Assembly: GCF_009746625.1 (NCBI RefSeq)
Contig: NZ_VWXL01000019.1
Coordinates: 20,201 to 84,200, forward strand
Direction of reading: 5' to 3'
Source: Caproicibacter fermentans
GTDB taxonomy: Bacteria > Bacillota > Clostridia > Oscillospirales > Acutalibacteraceae
Length of the DNA stretch: 64,000 bases
The position numbers were made by a program, and so were the translations under genes. Below the pieces are notes generated by a model, which saw nothing but the letters and a program-made list of their open reading frames with translations, did not search any database and was not told the origin of the DNA. Positions within the stretch are counted from its first letter, which is position 1. Every line of letters starts with the position of its first letter. Below are positions 8,649 to 16,713 of this stretch, in pieces.

Positions 8649-8664
8649 TGGCATAGATTTTGCT
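8649..8664 (+). promoter_or_regulatory. Sigma-54 promoter (-24/-12) of the TRAP transporter operon
   Basis: TGGCATAGATTTTGCT matches TGGCACG-N4-TTGCW with GG at 8650-8651 and GC at 8662-8663, ten bases apart. It differs from the promoter at 6301 by only four bases. The leader to the dctP ATG at 8773 would be about 98 bases. Confidence 0.83.
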
Positions 8665-8772
8665 ATTATACTAAATCAGTGGCCTGTTCACTGCTGCAAA
8701 ACCGGGTTTCGCGCTTTGACCGATTTGCAGGCATTTGTAAAGGCGCAAATAATTAGAACAGGAGTTTGTATT

Positions 8773-9843
8773 ATGAAAAGGAAACTTGCACTGTTTTTAA
8801 CCTTTGCACTTCTCACAACTTCCCTGCTGAGTGCCTGCGGCGGCTCCGGGGCGTCAACGCAGACCGCCTCAAATCCGGGCGGCGCCGCATCCTCCGCGTC
8901 GGGGGGTGACGCTTCAAAGGACCCAGCGGTTACATTCAAGGTTAACAATACTCATTCCGGGGAAGGCGTCCAGGACACCACGATGGACCTGCTGATTAAA
9001 TTGTGCGACCAGTACTCCGGCGGCACGATAAAAGGAACAAAAATCGCAGGCGGCAGCCTGGGCGGAGAACGTGAAATGACGGAAATGGTCCAGCTCGGAA
9101 CCCTGGATGTCGGCCTGATCGCGGACATGGGAATCGATTCGTCAATCGGCGGACTCGGCTGGGCATGGCTTCCGTTTATGATTACCTCTTACGATCAGGT
9201 TGACAAATATTATATCAACGGATGGATCGGGCAGGAGCTGACCAAAGAGATGGCCGCGAAGGGAATTGTTCGTGTGGCGGCTACGGAAAATGAATTCCGC
9301 GAATGCGGTACCGTATCGCGCCCGATTCAATCCATGGACGACTTTAAGGGCCTGAAAATCCGCGTGCCGGAAGTTGACGCGTGCCAGGACTTCTACAAGG
9401 CCTGCGGTGCGATTCCCGCCGCGATCAGCACCAGCGAAACCCTCGCGGCGCTCGAGCAAAAAACCGTGGACGGCGTTGACAACTCGGTTTACAATCTGAA
9501 ATCCATGGGCGTTCTTGACGACATTAAATATGTGACTATGCTAAATTACATGTATTCCGGCGCGTCCATTGTATGCAGCCAGTCCTTCTGGGACAAAATG
9601 ACCCCCGCGCAGCAGGCCGCATTTACAAAGGCCGCGACGGAAGCCGGCGCGAGCTTCCGCAAATCCATGCGCGCCGACACTCAAACCATTATAAAGAACG
9701 GTAAATTCAAGACCTACGAAGTGAAAGAAGATTCCCAATTCTATAAAGATCTGAAGAAAGTTGCGGTAAACCTGTGGTCCACCTATAACAACAAGTTCGA
9801 TTCCTCCATCATGGAAAAAATCAATAAGGATTTTGGCGTTTAA
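8773..9843 (+). CDS. dctP: TRAP transporter solute-binding lipoprotein DctP
   Basis: The 356-residue protein begins with a lipoprotein signal peptide (MKRKLALFLTFALLTTSLLS followed by AC; lipobox LLSAC). A Gly/Ser/Ala linker and a DctP-type binding fold follow, with the family Arg region (RVPEVDACQDFYKACGAIP), where an Arg normally pairs with the ligand carboxylate. An upstream in-frame start at 8638 would bury the signal peptide and overlap the -24/-12 promoter. The ATG at 8773 with AGGAG before it is therefore chosen. It binds a carboxylate outside the membrane for the DctQM permease. The ligand is not known; coupling to the CoA-transferase/lyase operon suggests a small hydroxy acid. Confidence 0.93.
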   Translation: MKRKLALFLTFALLTTSLLSACGGSGASTQTASNPGGAASSASGGDASKDPAVTFKVNNTHSGEGVQDTTMDLLIKLCDQYSGGTIKGTKIAGGSLGGEREMTEMVQLGTLDVGLIADMGIDSSIGGLGWAWLPFMITSYDQVDKYYINGWIGQELTKEMAAKGIVRVAATENEFRECGTVSRPIQSMDDFKGLKIRVPEVDACQDFYKACGAIPAAISTSETLAALEQKTVDGVDNSVYNLKSMGVLDDIKYVTMLNYMYSGASIVCSQSFWDKMTPAQQAAFTKAATEAGASFRKSMRADTQTIIKNGKFKTYEVKEDSQFYKDLKKVAVNLWSTYNNKFDSSIMEKINKDFGV

Positions 9844-9885
9844 GCCGGAATCTCGCCGATTCAAACGTTTGTGAAAGGAAAACAA

Positions 9886-9936
9886 AGCAGCGGCGGATTC
9901 CAAAATTGAATCAATCCGTCTGCTGCTGTTTTCTTT
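9886..9936 (+). terminator. Attenuator hairpin between dctP and dctQ
   Basis: AGCAGCGGCGGATT pairs imperfectly with AATCCGTCTGCTGCT, followed by GTTTTCTTT. It lies in the 136-base gap after dctP, as often seen in binding-protein transporters. Partial termination there would make the binding protein more abundant than the permease. Confidence 0.6.
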
Positions 9937-9979
9937 AAAAACCGTTTTTAAATCCATTTGGGATGTGAGGGTACTTGAT

Positions 9980-10516
9980 ATGCAGAAAAAAAGCGCCGAA
10001 AAAACCTTCCGTAAAATTGAACACGGCATCGTCGCCGTGGAGAACATCTTTCTGGTTGTTTCGCTGGTCGCCATGGTCGGCAGCATTGCGATTCAGGTCG
10101 TCTGCCGTTATCTTCTGATGATTTCCTCCCCTTGGTGCGAAGAGCTCGCGCGGTATCTTTTTGTGGCTCTGACATTTATCGGGGCCGCCCGCGCGTTTGC
10201 GACCAAGGAGCACATCGGAATCGACCTTGTGGACACGATCGCCGAGAAAAAATGCAAAAATCCTCAAAAGGTGATCGCGCTGTTTAATAAGCTTGCGATT
10301 CTGATTACGTTCCTCTTTATCGTTTTGTTCTCTTATCTTTATTTTGACTATCTTCAAAGCATCGCAGTGCACCCGCAGGTTTCTGCGAGCATGCACATCA
10401 ACATGCTGATTCCGATGAGCAGTATTCTGATCGGCAGCATTCTGATGGCCTACCACGATATTTGCCGTCTCTTTTATTCCTATCAAACAAATGATGAAGC
10501 AACGGAGAGTGCTTGA
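9980..10516 (+). CDS. dctQ: TRAP transporter small permease DctQ
   Basis: The 178-residue protein has four predicted membrane segments and the DctQ-type block VCRYLL...PWCEELARYLFVALTFIGAARAF. It is the small membrane subunit that joins DctM in TRAP transporters. A GTG at 9965 is in frame, but GAGGG sits about 8 bases before the ATG at 9980, so the ATG is chosen. It is followed after 19 bases by dctM. Confidence 0.9.
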   Translation: MQKKSAEKTFRKIEHGIVAVENIFLVVSLVAMVGSIAIQVVCRYLLMISSPWCEELARYLFVALTFIGAARAFATKEHIGIDLVDTIAEKKCKNPQKVIALFNKLAILITFLFIVLFSYLYFDYLQSIAVHPQVSASMHINMLIPMSSILIGSILMAYHDICRLFYSYQTNDEATESA

Positions 10517-10535
10517 TTAAAGGAGGATAAAAACA

Positions 10536-11846
10536 ATGAGCCCATTGGCATTACTCGGTATTTTTCTGCTGTTCTTCCTTGGTCTGGCCATGTGCTTCAA
10601 AGTTCCGGTCGGGTATTCTATCGGCATGGCAACGCTGGCCGTACTGTTCTTCGACGGCTTAAGCAGTAAAATTCTCTGCACGGTCGCCTTTTCCGGTCTG
10701 GACAGCTTTCCGCTGCTTGCCGTTCCGCTGTTTATTTTTGCGGGCGCAATCATGCAATACAGCGGCATCGCGGCCGCGCTGATTGAATTGATCGATTCCC
10801 TGGTGGGGCGCCTGCGCGGTTCCCTGGGCGCCGTAACCATTCTGACTTCTGCGGCGTTCGGCGTTTTGACCGGCTCCTGCCTCGCGACCATCAGCTGTGT
10901 GGGCGGCATCATGGTCCCGGAAATGAAGAAAAAGGGGTACTCGGCCAGCTACTGTGCGGCGCTGGCTGCCGCGGCAAGCTTTCTGGGAATTTTAATTCCG
11001 CCGTCCGTACCGGGAATCATGTATGGTTTGTGCGCCTCGGTCAGTATTTCTCAGGTATGGATGAGCACCGTCGGACCCGCTCTTATCTGCATCGTCGCCT
11101 TTATGGGAATCAACTACTTTGTGCAGGGGCGCAGGGAAGAAAAAAGCACGGTCCGGATTACTTTTCCCCTTTACATAAAAAACGTCGGAACGGCTTTTCT
11201 GAGCTCCATTCCCGCGCTGATTATGCCCGTGATTATTTTCGGAGGAATCTACGGCGGCATTTTTACCGCTACCGAAGCCGGTGCCGTCGCTGTCGTTTAC
11301 GGAATGATCTTTTTCCTGTATAAAAAGATATTTCATAAAAACGACTTGACTTCCAAATTCCTCGGTCTAACCTTAAATGCGGCGATCTCAACCGCGGCTA
11401 TTTGTATTCTGATCGATTTTTCCAACTGTTCCGGCCGCGTCATCTCCATGATCGGCATTGCGGAAGCGATCAAAGTTTTTGTCACCGCCCATATTGCGAG
11501 CGGCGCCGTCTTCCTGATCTTTGCCAATGTCATTTTCCTGATTGCCGGAATGCTGATCGATATTAACGCCGCGATCCTGCTCATCGTTCCGCTTCTGCTG
11601 CCTACCGCAACGGCAATGGGAATCAACCCGATCCACTTCGGCGCCATTATTCTTGTCAACCTGAGCGTTGGATTCATAACGCCTCCCTTCTGCAGCTCCG
11701 TATTCATGGCCCAGAAAATTTCCGGCGCGCGGTATGTGGATATTGTAAAAGATGTTATGCCCTTTGTTATCGCCAGCCTGGTCGTCGTATTGCTGACCAC
11801 CTATATCCCTGCAATTTCCACTTTCATTCCGAACCTGCTGGCATAA
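10536..11846 (+). CDS. dctM: TRAP transporter large permease DctM
   Basis: The 436-residue protein has 11 to 12 hydrophobic segments. Family blocks include PLLAVPLFIFAGAIMQYSG, GSCLATISCVGGIMVPEMKKKGYS and ILIPPSVPGIMYG. It uses an ion gradient to drive uptake of the acid held by DctP. An ideal AAAGGAGG lies before the ATG. A terminator follows within 55 bases. All three TRAP genes are present and unbroken. Confidence 0.94.
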   Translation: MSPLALLGIFLLFFLGLAMCFKVPVGYSIGMATLAVLFFDGLSSKILCTVAFSGLDSFPLLAVPLFIFAGAIMQYSGIAAALIELIDSLVGRLRGSLGAVTILTSAAFGVLTGSCLATISCVGGIMVPEMKKKGYSASYCAALAAAASFLGILIPPSVPGIMYGLCASVSISQVWMSTVGPALICIVAFMGINYFVQGRREEKSTVRITFPLYIKNVGTAFLSSIPALIMPVIIFGGIYGGIFTATEAGAVAVVYGMIFFLYKKIFHKNDLTSKFLGLTLNAAISTAAICILIDFSNCSGRVISMIGIAEAIKVFVTAHIASGAVFLIFANVIFLIAGMLIDINAAILLIVPLLLPTATAMGINPIHFGAIILVNLSVGFITPPFCSSVFMAQKISGARYVDIVKDVMPFVIASLVVVLLTTYIPAISTFIPNLLA

Positions 11847-11898
11847 ACAAACTTTCCTTTCCAATCACCTCACTTTGGCCTTAACGCAAAAGAAAAAT

Positions 11899-11939
11899 GG
11901 AATCGCTCCGGAGAGAGCGGTTCCACTTTTCTTTATTTC
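11899..11939. terminator. Terminator shared by dctM and rpoN
   Basis: GGAATCGCTC-CGGA-GAGAGCGGTTCC pairs over about 11 bp and is followed by CTTTTCTTTATTT on the plus strand. The rpoN stop at 11933 lies just inside the T-rich tail, so the two convergent genes end back to back. Confidence 0.75.
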
Positions 11940-13261
11940 AGACTTCTGCGTTCAAAGGCGTTTTTGATCTTCAGCTCATCGCGGTATTTCGCAACCGTTC
12001 TGCGTGATAGGTTAACTCCCGATCCCTTCAGTTTTTCCGCAAGCGCGCTGTCGCTAAGCGGTCTGGCAGCGTCTTCCTCCCGAATCAGCCTGACAATCAT
12101 TTCCTTGACCGCGTGGCTGCTCATCGTTTCTCCGCAGGACGCCACGCCGGCGCTGAAAAAGTCCTTAAACAGACGCGTGCCAGCGGGCGACTGAAGATAT
12201 TTTTCCCGAATTGCCCGGCTGACGGTCGATTCATGAAGCTTCAGCTCGCTCGACACCATGCTGAGATTCAGCGGCGCCAAAGGACCTCTGCCCTCGAAAT
12301 ACTCTTTCTGCCTGTCGAGGACCACGCGCGTCACTCTAAGAAGGGTGTTGCGCCTTTGCTCAACGCTTTTCACAATAAACTGCGCCCGCCGGATTTTTTC
12401 TTTCAGGTACTCCGTCGTGCCCGGATCTTTCGAATGGTGATACAGAGCTTCATACATTCTGCTGACGCCGACGGATCCGATCCACCGGTCATTGAGCGTA
12501 ATCTCCCAGGAGTCTTCCTGCCGGTCGATTAAGACGTCCGGTATGATGTAAGCCGGATTCTCCGGGCATCCAAACCCGCTGCCAGGGCGCGGGTTCAGGG
12601 TGTGAAGGACCGCAACGTATTCTTTCACCTCTTTGATCGGAAGAGAAAGCTGCCGTGCTAGTTTATGATAATGGCCATAGGCGACCTCAGGCAGGTGATT
12701 TTCTACGATCGAAGCAAGATTGCGGTCCCAAAGGCCTTTTGCCTCCAGCTGGAGCAGCAGGCACTCGCAAAGGCTGCCGGCCCCCACTCCGGCGGGCTCC
12801 ATGCACTGAACCGCGTCAATGCATTTTCGCACCTGATCCGGGCTGCAGTTTGTAAGGGAACTGATTTCGTCCGCCGAAACCGTGAGATAGCCGTCCTCAT
12901 CCAGAAGGTCGATGATATACTGAATCAACTGGATTTCCCGTTTTGTATACATACGCAGCCTGATCTGGGATTTCAGTGATTCCTGCAAAGAAATCGTTTG
13001 GTCTTCTTTCCGTGCAGGCTCCCGCTCCTCATCGTCCCATTCAATGCTCTCGGGGCCGTGTCCCTGACGGCAAAACCAATCGCCGACCGAACGGATCTTC
13101 TCCTCTTCCGAACCGCCTTCCAGCTCCAGCACGGGATTTTCCATTTGCTCGCGCTGCAAAAAATCATACAATTCGCTGTTGTTCATCATCAGAATCTTCA
13201 GCGACTGAGTCTGCAGGAGCGACAACGTTTGCTTCTGGCTGATTTCCTGCAGTAAGTCCAT
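11933..13261 (-). CDS. rpoN: RNA polymerase sigma-54 factor
   Basis: The 442-residue protein has the three RpoN parts. A Gln/Leu-rich region I (QEISQKQTLSLLQTQSLKIL) binds activators. The core-binding domain includes the GGCxEP-like variant CMEPAGVGAGSLCECLLLQL, and the C-terminal DNA-binding domain has the RpoN box SRRTVAKYR (family ARRTVAKYR). In-frame starts up to 13363 exist, but the ATG at 13261 has a GGAGG ahead and begins region I correctly. The protein is somewhat shorter than proteobacterial RpoN, mainly in the acidic region, as is normal in Clostridia. It serves the two -24/-12 promoters nearby and probably others elsewhere. Confidence 0.95.
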   Translation of the reverse strand: MDLLQEISQKQTLSLLQTQSLKILMMNNSELYDFLQREQMENPVLELEGGSEEEKIRSVGDWFCRQGHGPESIEWDDEEREPARKEDQTISLQESLKSQIRLRMYTKREIQLIQYIIDLLDEDGYLTVSADEISSLTNCSPDQVRKCIDAVQCMEPAGVGAGSLCECLLLQLEAKGLWDRNLASIVENHLPEVAYGHYHKLARQLSLPIKEVKEYVAVLHTLNPRPGSGFGCPENPAYIIPDVLIDRQEDSWEITLNDRWIGSVGVSRMYEALYHHSKDPGTTEYLKEKIRRAQFIVKSVEQRRNTLLRVTRVVLDRQKEYFEGRGPLAPLNLSMVSSELKLHESTVSRAIREKYLQSPAGTRLFKDFFSAGVASCGETMSSHAVKEMIVRLIREEDAARPLSDSALAEKLKGSGVNLSRRTVAKYRDELKIKNAFERRSLK

Positions 13262-13576
13262 CCCAAATTCCTCCCCGCTTTCATCTCTCAAGTTCAATAT
13301 AGCAGCAATTTGCCGTATCATAATAACAATTCGGAAAATGAGAGCAAAGCCGGTTCGAAGCAAGCATCAAATTCATGGAAAATTAGGATTAAAAGCCATA
13401 TGCCGAGGATCAAACATATGGTTATCCGGTGAAAGGCCGCGGCCGCTGATCAAATGACATTCGAGCTTCCATCAAGTCCCCGTCACTGAAAACGCAGGTT
13501 GTTCGGGCACGAAATGCCGCCGACAGCCTGCTTTTTCATATCCGCCGGCGGATGCTTCCCGAACGGGCGTAAGCCT

Positions 13577-14356
13577 TTAAACGAGCGAAAGTTCAATGTC
13601 AGCCTGTTCGATGAAGCTTTTCCAGTCGGAGGACAGTCCGCTGTCGGTGATAATCATATCCATTTCATTGAGCTGAGCAAAATAAGCCGGGCTTACCTTG
13701 CCGAACTTGCTGGAATCCGTAATCAGGATTTTTGTCTGCGCGGACTGGATGACCGTGCGCTTGTTTGGGACCTCGTAATTGTTCGCGCAGGTTATTCCCA
13801 GCTTTTCATGGACGCCGGTGGCTGAAATAAACGCCTTGGTCGCCCGGATTTCCCCGATCAGCTCAATGGATTGGGGGGATTCGAACAGCTGCTCGGTCGG
13901 GTGGTAATACCCGCCTGGAAAAATCAGCTTGGTCAGCGTTTTATTGATGAGGCAGGAGAGCACGTTGTAATTGTAGCAGAGCACCGTAATATCCATGTCT
14001 TCCGGCATGTACCGCGCGAGCTTGTCCGCGGTGGAGCCGGAGTCGATGATGACCACGTCGCCCGGTTCAATCAGGGTTGCCGCAAATTTCCCGATCCGGT
14101 CCTTTTCTTCGTTTTGCTGTATTTTTGCCGAATACAGCTCGTAATTCGAAACGGTGTTCTCGACGACGCTGTTTCGACGATAGGTTGCGCTTCCATAGCT
14201 GCGGTCCACAATGGCTTCGCTTTTCAGCGTGTCGAGATCGCGGCGGATGGTCATTTCGGAAACGCCGAGAAGCTCGGCCAGCCGCCGGACCGACACGGTT
14301 TCATTTTCTTTTAAAATCGCGACTAATTGATTGAGCCGTTTACTTCGGTTTTTCAT
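13577..14356 (-). CDS. DeoR/GlpR-family transcriptional regulator of the transketolase/RuBisCO-like operon
   Basis: The 259-residue protein has a DeoR-type winged helix (about 5-58; VSVRRLAELLGVSEMTIRRDLDTL) and a DeoRC sensor domain with the sugar-phosphate loop VVIIDSGSTADKLARYM. The family usually represses until a phosphorylated sugar binds. It is divergent from the 14.8-22.5 kb operon, and four TGTTCG repeats lie in the space between them; two of these overlap the operon promoter. GTG at 14362 is an alternative start two codons earlier; neither has a strong ribosome site. About 210 bases between this gene and rpoN hold nothing recognisable. Confidence 0.9.
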   Translation of the reverse strand: MKNRSKRLNQLVAILKENETVSVRRLAELLGVSEMTIRRDLDTLKSEAIVDRSYGSATYRRNSVVENTVSNYELYSAKIQQNEEKDRIGKFAATLIEPGDVVIIDSGSTADKLARYMPEDMDITVLCYNYNVLSCLINKTLTKLIFPGGYYHPTEQLFESPQSIELIGEIRATKAFISATGVHEKLGITCANNYEVPNKRTVIQSAQTKILITDSSKFGKVSPAYFAQLNEMDMIITDSGLSSDWKSFIEQADIELSLV

Positions 14357-14380
14357 GTCCACATACCCAAGTTTCTTTAC

Positions 14381-14484
14381 TTACAGCAATTCCAGTTGAA
14401 TTGTAGAAGTTACTTATGTCCCTCCCCCGCATTCGGCGGGGAGGGACATGTCCATAGTTGCAATCTAAATTGGAAATGCTGTAA
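14381..14484. repeat. MITE-like or REP-like element with terminal inverted repeats
   Basis: A 104-base unit begins TTACAGCAATTCCA and ends TGGAAATGCTGTAA, an imperfect 14-bp terminal inverted repeat. Its centre holds a perfect 12-bp dyad (ATGTCCCTCCCC ... GGGGAGGGACAT, 14416-14449). No target duplication is obvious and no poly-T follows the central stem. It could be a small non-autonomous element or a structured leader of the regulator gene. Confidence 0.45.
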
Positions 14485-14579
14485 CGTTATAAATTGATAC
14501 TATCATTATACCAAATTTCTGAAAGAAATCAACCGATTTCCATTTTTTTGATTGATGTCCACCTGATCAAACATGTATA

Positions 14580-14617
14580 TGTTCGTTTTAATCTAAATTT
14601 TGTTACATATATGTTCG
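14580..14617. promoter_or_regulatory. Distal operator pair (TGTTCG direct repeats)
   Basis: TATATGTTCG at 14576-14585 and again at 14608-14617, a 32-base period (about three helical turns). Together with the proximal pair at 14715 and 14737 they suit a DeoR-family tetramer that loops DNA between two operators. Confidence 0.5.
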
Positions 14618-14705
14618 ACTTTTAATAAATTGTTTGATACTGTTGTAAAAAGCAACATATTTTAAAGAACTATCTCGATAATAACAACGAAATTGTTTTT
14701 TTGTA

Positions 14706-14734
14706 TTGACTTAGTGTTCGATTCAGCTCATAAT
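14706..14734 (+). promoter_or_regulatory. Sigma-A promoter of the transketolase/RuBisCO-like operon
   Basis: TTGACT (14706-14711), a 17-base spacer and CATAAT (14729-14734) form a good vegetative promoter about 100 bases before the first gene. Confidence 0.65.
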
Positions 14735-14742
14735 TGTGTTCG
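14715..14742. promoter_or_regulatory. Proximal operator pair (TGTTCG direct repeats) over the promoter
   Basis: TGTTCGA at 14715-14721 and 14737-14743, a 22-base period (two helical turns), covering the spacer and the position just after the -10. Binding there would block polymerase. The same core is repeated upstream at 14580 and 14612. Confidence 0.55.
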
Positions 14743-14835
14743 AATGCAGGGCATATCACACAGGAAGTGATCTTAAAACTTATAAAATTTTGGCGTTTCA
14801 TTAAATCGGACCGCCGCCGGAAAGGATGGAAAAAA

Positions 14836-15681
14836 ATGAACGCAGCGGAAAAAAAGAAGCTTCAGATCCTTGCCTGCAAGGTGAGGCTAGGCGCAATCGA
14901 AGGGGTATATCGCGCCAAATCGGGACATCCGGGCGGAAGTCTGTCGGCCGCCGACCTTTTTACATACCTGTATTTCAGGGAGATGAGGGTGGACCCGGCG
15001 AATCCGGGGGATGAAAACCGGGACCGCTTTGTACTGTCCAAGGGACACAGCGCGCCGGGCTTGTATGCGGCGCTTGCCTTAAAGGGATATTTCCCGATGG
15101 AGGAGATCAGTCGGCTGCGCCGCATCGGGGCCATGCTCCAGGGGCATCCGGATATGAAGGGGACGCCGGGCGTAGACATGAGCACCGGTTCTTTGGGGCA
15201 GGGCTTTTCCGCAGCCTGCGGCATGGCGCTTGCCGGCAAGATGGACCGCAGGGACTACCGCGTTTTCACCCTGCTGGGGGACGGGGAGATTGAAGAGGGC
15301 GAAATCTGGGAGGCCGCAATGTTTGCCGCCCACCACCGGCTGGATCATCTCTGTGTGATTGTGGATAACAACGGACTGCAGATTGACGGCTCCGTTGAGG
15401 AAGTCGCCGGGCCGGCTCCGATTGACGAGAAATTCCGCGCCTTCGGCTTCGACGTTCAAACGATCGACGGTCACAGTTTCGACGAGATCGAAAAGGCGCT
15501 GAATCACGCAAAAACCGTCAGGGGAAACCCCTGCGCCATCCTCGCAAAGACGGTAAAAGGAAAGGGCGTATCTTTTATGGAAAACCAGGCCGGCTGGCAC
15601 GGAAAAGCCCCGAACGACGAACAGTATGCGGTGGCCAGGAATGATCTGAACAAGATACTGCGCAGACTGGAGGCGGAATAA
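14836..15681 (+). CDS. Transketolase, N-terminal (ThDP-binding) subunit
   Basis: The 281-residue subunit of a split transketolase contains SGHPGGSLSAADLFTYLYF, the donor-site HG segment LSKGHSAPGLYAAL and the thiamine diphosphate motif GDGEIEEGEIWEAAMFAAHHRLDH with its following NNG. An in-frame GTG at 14734 overlaps the promoter, so the ATG at 14836, with AAAGGATGG ahead, is preferred. It works in the cytoplasm with the next gene product to move two-carbon units between sugar phosphates. In this operon it would take up erythrose 4-phosphate or pentose phosphates made from the imported compound. Confidence 0.93.
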   Translation: MNAAEKKKLQILACKVRLGAIEGVYRAKSGHPGGSLSAADLFTYLYFREMRVDPANPGDENRDRFVLSKGHSAPGLYAALALKGYFPMEEISRLRRIGAMLQGHPDMKGTPGVDMSTGSLGQGFSAACGMALAGKMDRRDYRVFTLLGDGEIEEGEIWEAAMFAAHHRLDHLCVIVDNNGLQIDGSVEEVAGPAPIDEKFRAFGFDVQTIDGHSFDEIEKALNHAKTVRGNPCAILAKTVKGKGVSFMENQAGWHGKAPNDEQYAVARNDLNKILRRLEAE

Positions 15682-15682
15682 T

Positions 15683-16630
15683 ATGGCGGAAAAGGTGAAA
15701 AAGGCGACCAGAGAAAGCTACGGAGAGGCGCTGAGGGAGCTGGCGGAAGAATATCCGCGTGTGGTCGTTCTGGACGCGGATTTGGCGGAAGCGACCAAGA
15801 CGGCGCTCTTCAGGGACGCATATCCGGAGCGTTTTATCGACTGCGGCATCGCGGAATGCAATATGGTCGGTGTGGCGGCCGGCCTGGCCTCCTGCGGTAA
15901 AATTCCGTTTGCCACCTCTTTCGCGATGTTTTCCGCGGGCCGCGCTTATGAACAGGTGCGCAACTCCGTCGGCTATCCGAGGCTGAATGTAAAAATCGTC
16001 GGTTCCCACGCGGGCGTTTCCGTCGGGGAAGACGGAGCAACTCACCAGTGCTGTGAAGACATCGCCCTGATGCGCACCGTGCCGGGGATGGTCGTTCTCA
16101 ACCCTGCCGACCACTACGAGATGAAGGCGGCGGTGAAAGCGGCCGTTGAGTGGAAAGGCCCGGTTTATATCCGCCTGGGAAGGCTCGCGGTGGAGAGCTT
16201 CAACAATTCGGACGGCTACAGTTTCGAGCTTGGCAAAGGCATCACGCTGCGGGACGGCAAAGATCTTACGATTATCGCCACCGGACTGATGGTGTCGCGC
16301 GCGCTGGAAGCGGTGAAAAATTTGGAGAGACAGGGCGTTGACGCCAGACTGATCAACATCCATACGATCAAGCCGATTGACAGGGAACTGGTCGTACGGG
16401 CGGCGAGGGAAACCGGAAAAATCATCACGGTGGAAGAGCACAGCGTGATCGGCGGACTGGGAGACGCGGTTTGCGGCGTTCTTTCCGGGGAATGCCCGGT
16501 GCGGGTCGTTAAAATCGGGGTGAACGACCAATATGGTCACTCCGGCCCGGCGCAGGACCTCCTCGACGAATTCGGGCTCAATGCCGACCACATTGCGGAA
16601 ACCGCGCGGAAGGTTATGGAACGGTCGTAA
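15683..16630 (+). CDS. Transketolase, C-terminal subunit
   Basis: The 315-residue protein holds the pyrimidine-binding half (RESYGEALRELAEEYPRVVVLDADLAEATKT, GIAECNMVGVAAGLASCG, where the Glu activates thiamine) and the C-terminal transketolase domain. It starts one base after the N-terminal subunit stop, so the two are translated together as an obligate pair. Split transketolases with this layout are common in Clostridia, often in accessory sugar operons rather than as the housekeeping copy. Confidence 0.93.
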   Translation: MAEKVKKATRESYGEALRELAEEYPRVVVLDADLAEATKTALFRDAYPERFIDCGIAECNMVGVAAGLASCGKIPFATSFAMFSAGRAYEQVRNSVGYPRLNVKIVGSHAGVSVGEDGATHQCCEDIALMRTVPGMVVLNPADHYEMKAAVKAAVEWKGPVYIRLGRLAVESFNNSDGYSFELGKGITLRDGKDLTIIATGLMVSRALEAVKNLERQGVDARLINIHTIKPIDRELVVRAARETGKIITVEEHSVIGGLGDAVCGVLSGECPVRVVKIGVNDQYGHSGPAQDLLDEFGLNADHIAETARKVMERS

Positions 16631-16713
16631 CGGGCCGGATGCGCCGGAGCCTGAAACCCGGCCGCATCATCCCTGACGGAATATCTGAAATGACGGAAAA
16701 GGAGCTATGGAGT

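Noticed and set aside
8638..8772. Upstream in-frame extension of dctP
   Set aside because: It overlaps the -24/-12 promoter and would hide a perfect lipoprotein signal peptide.
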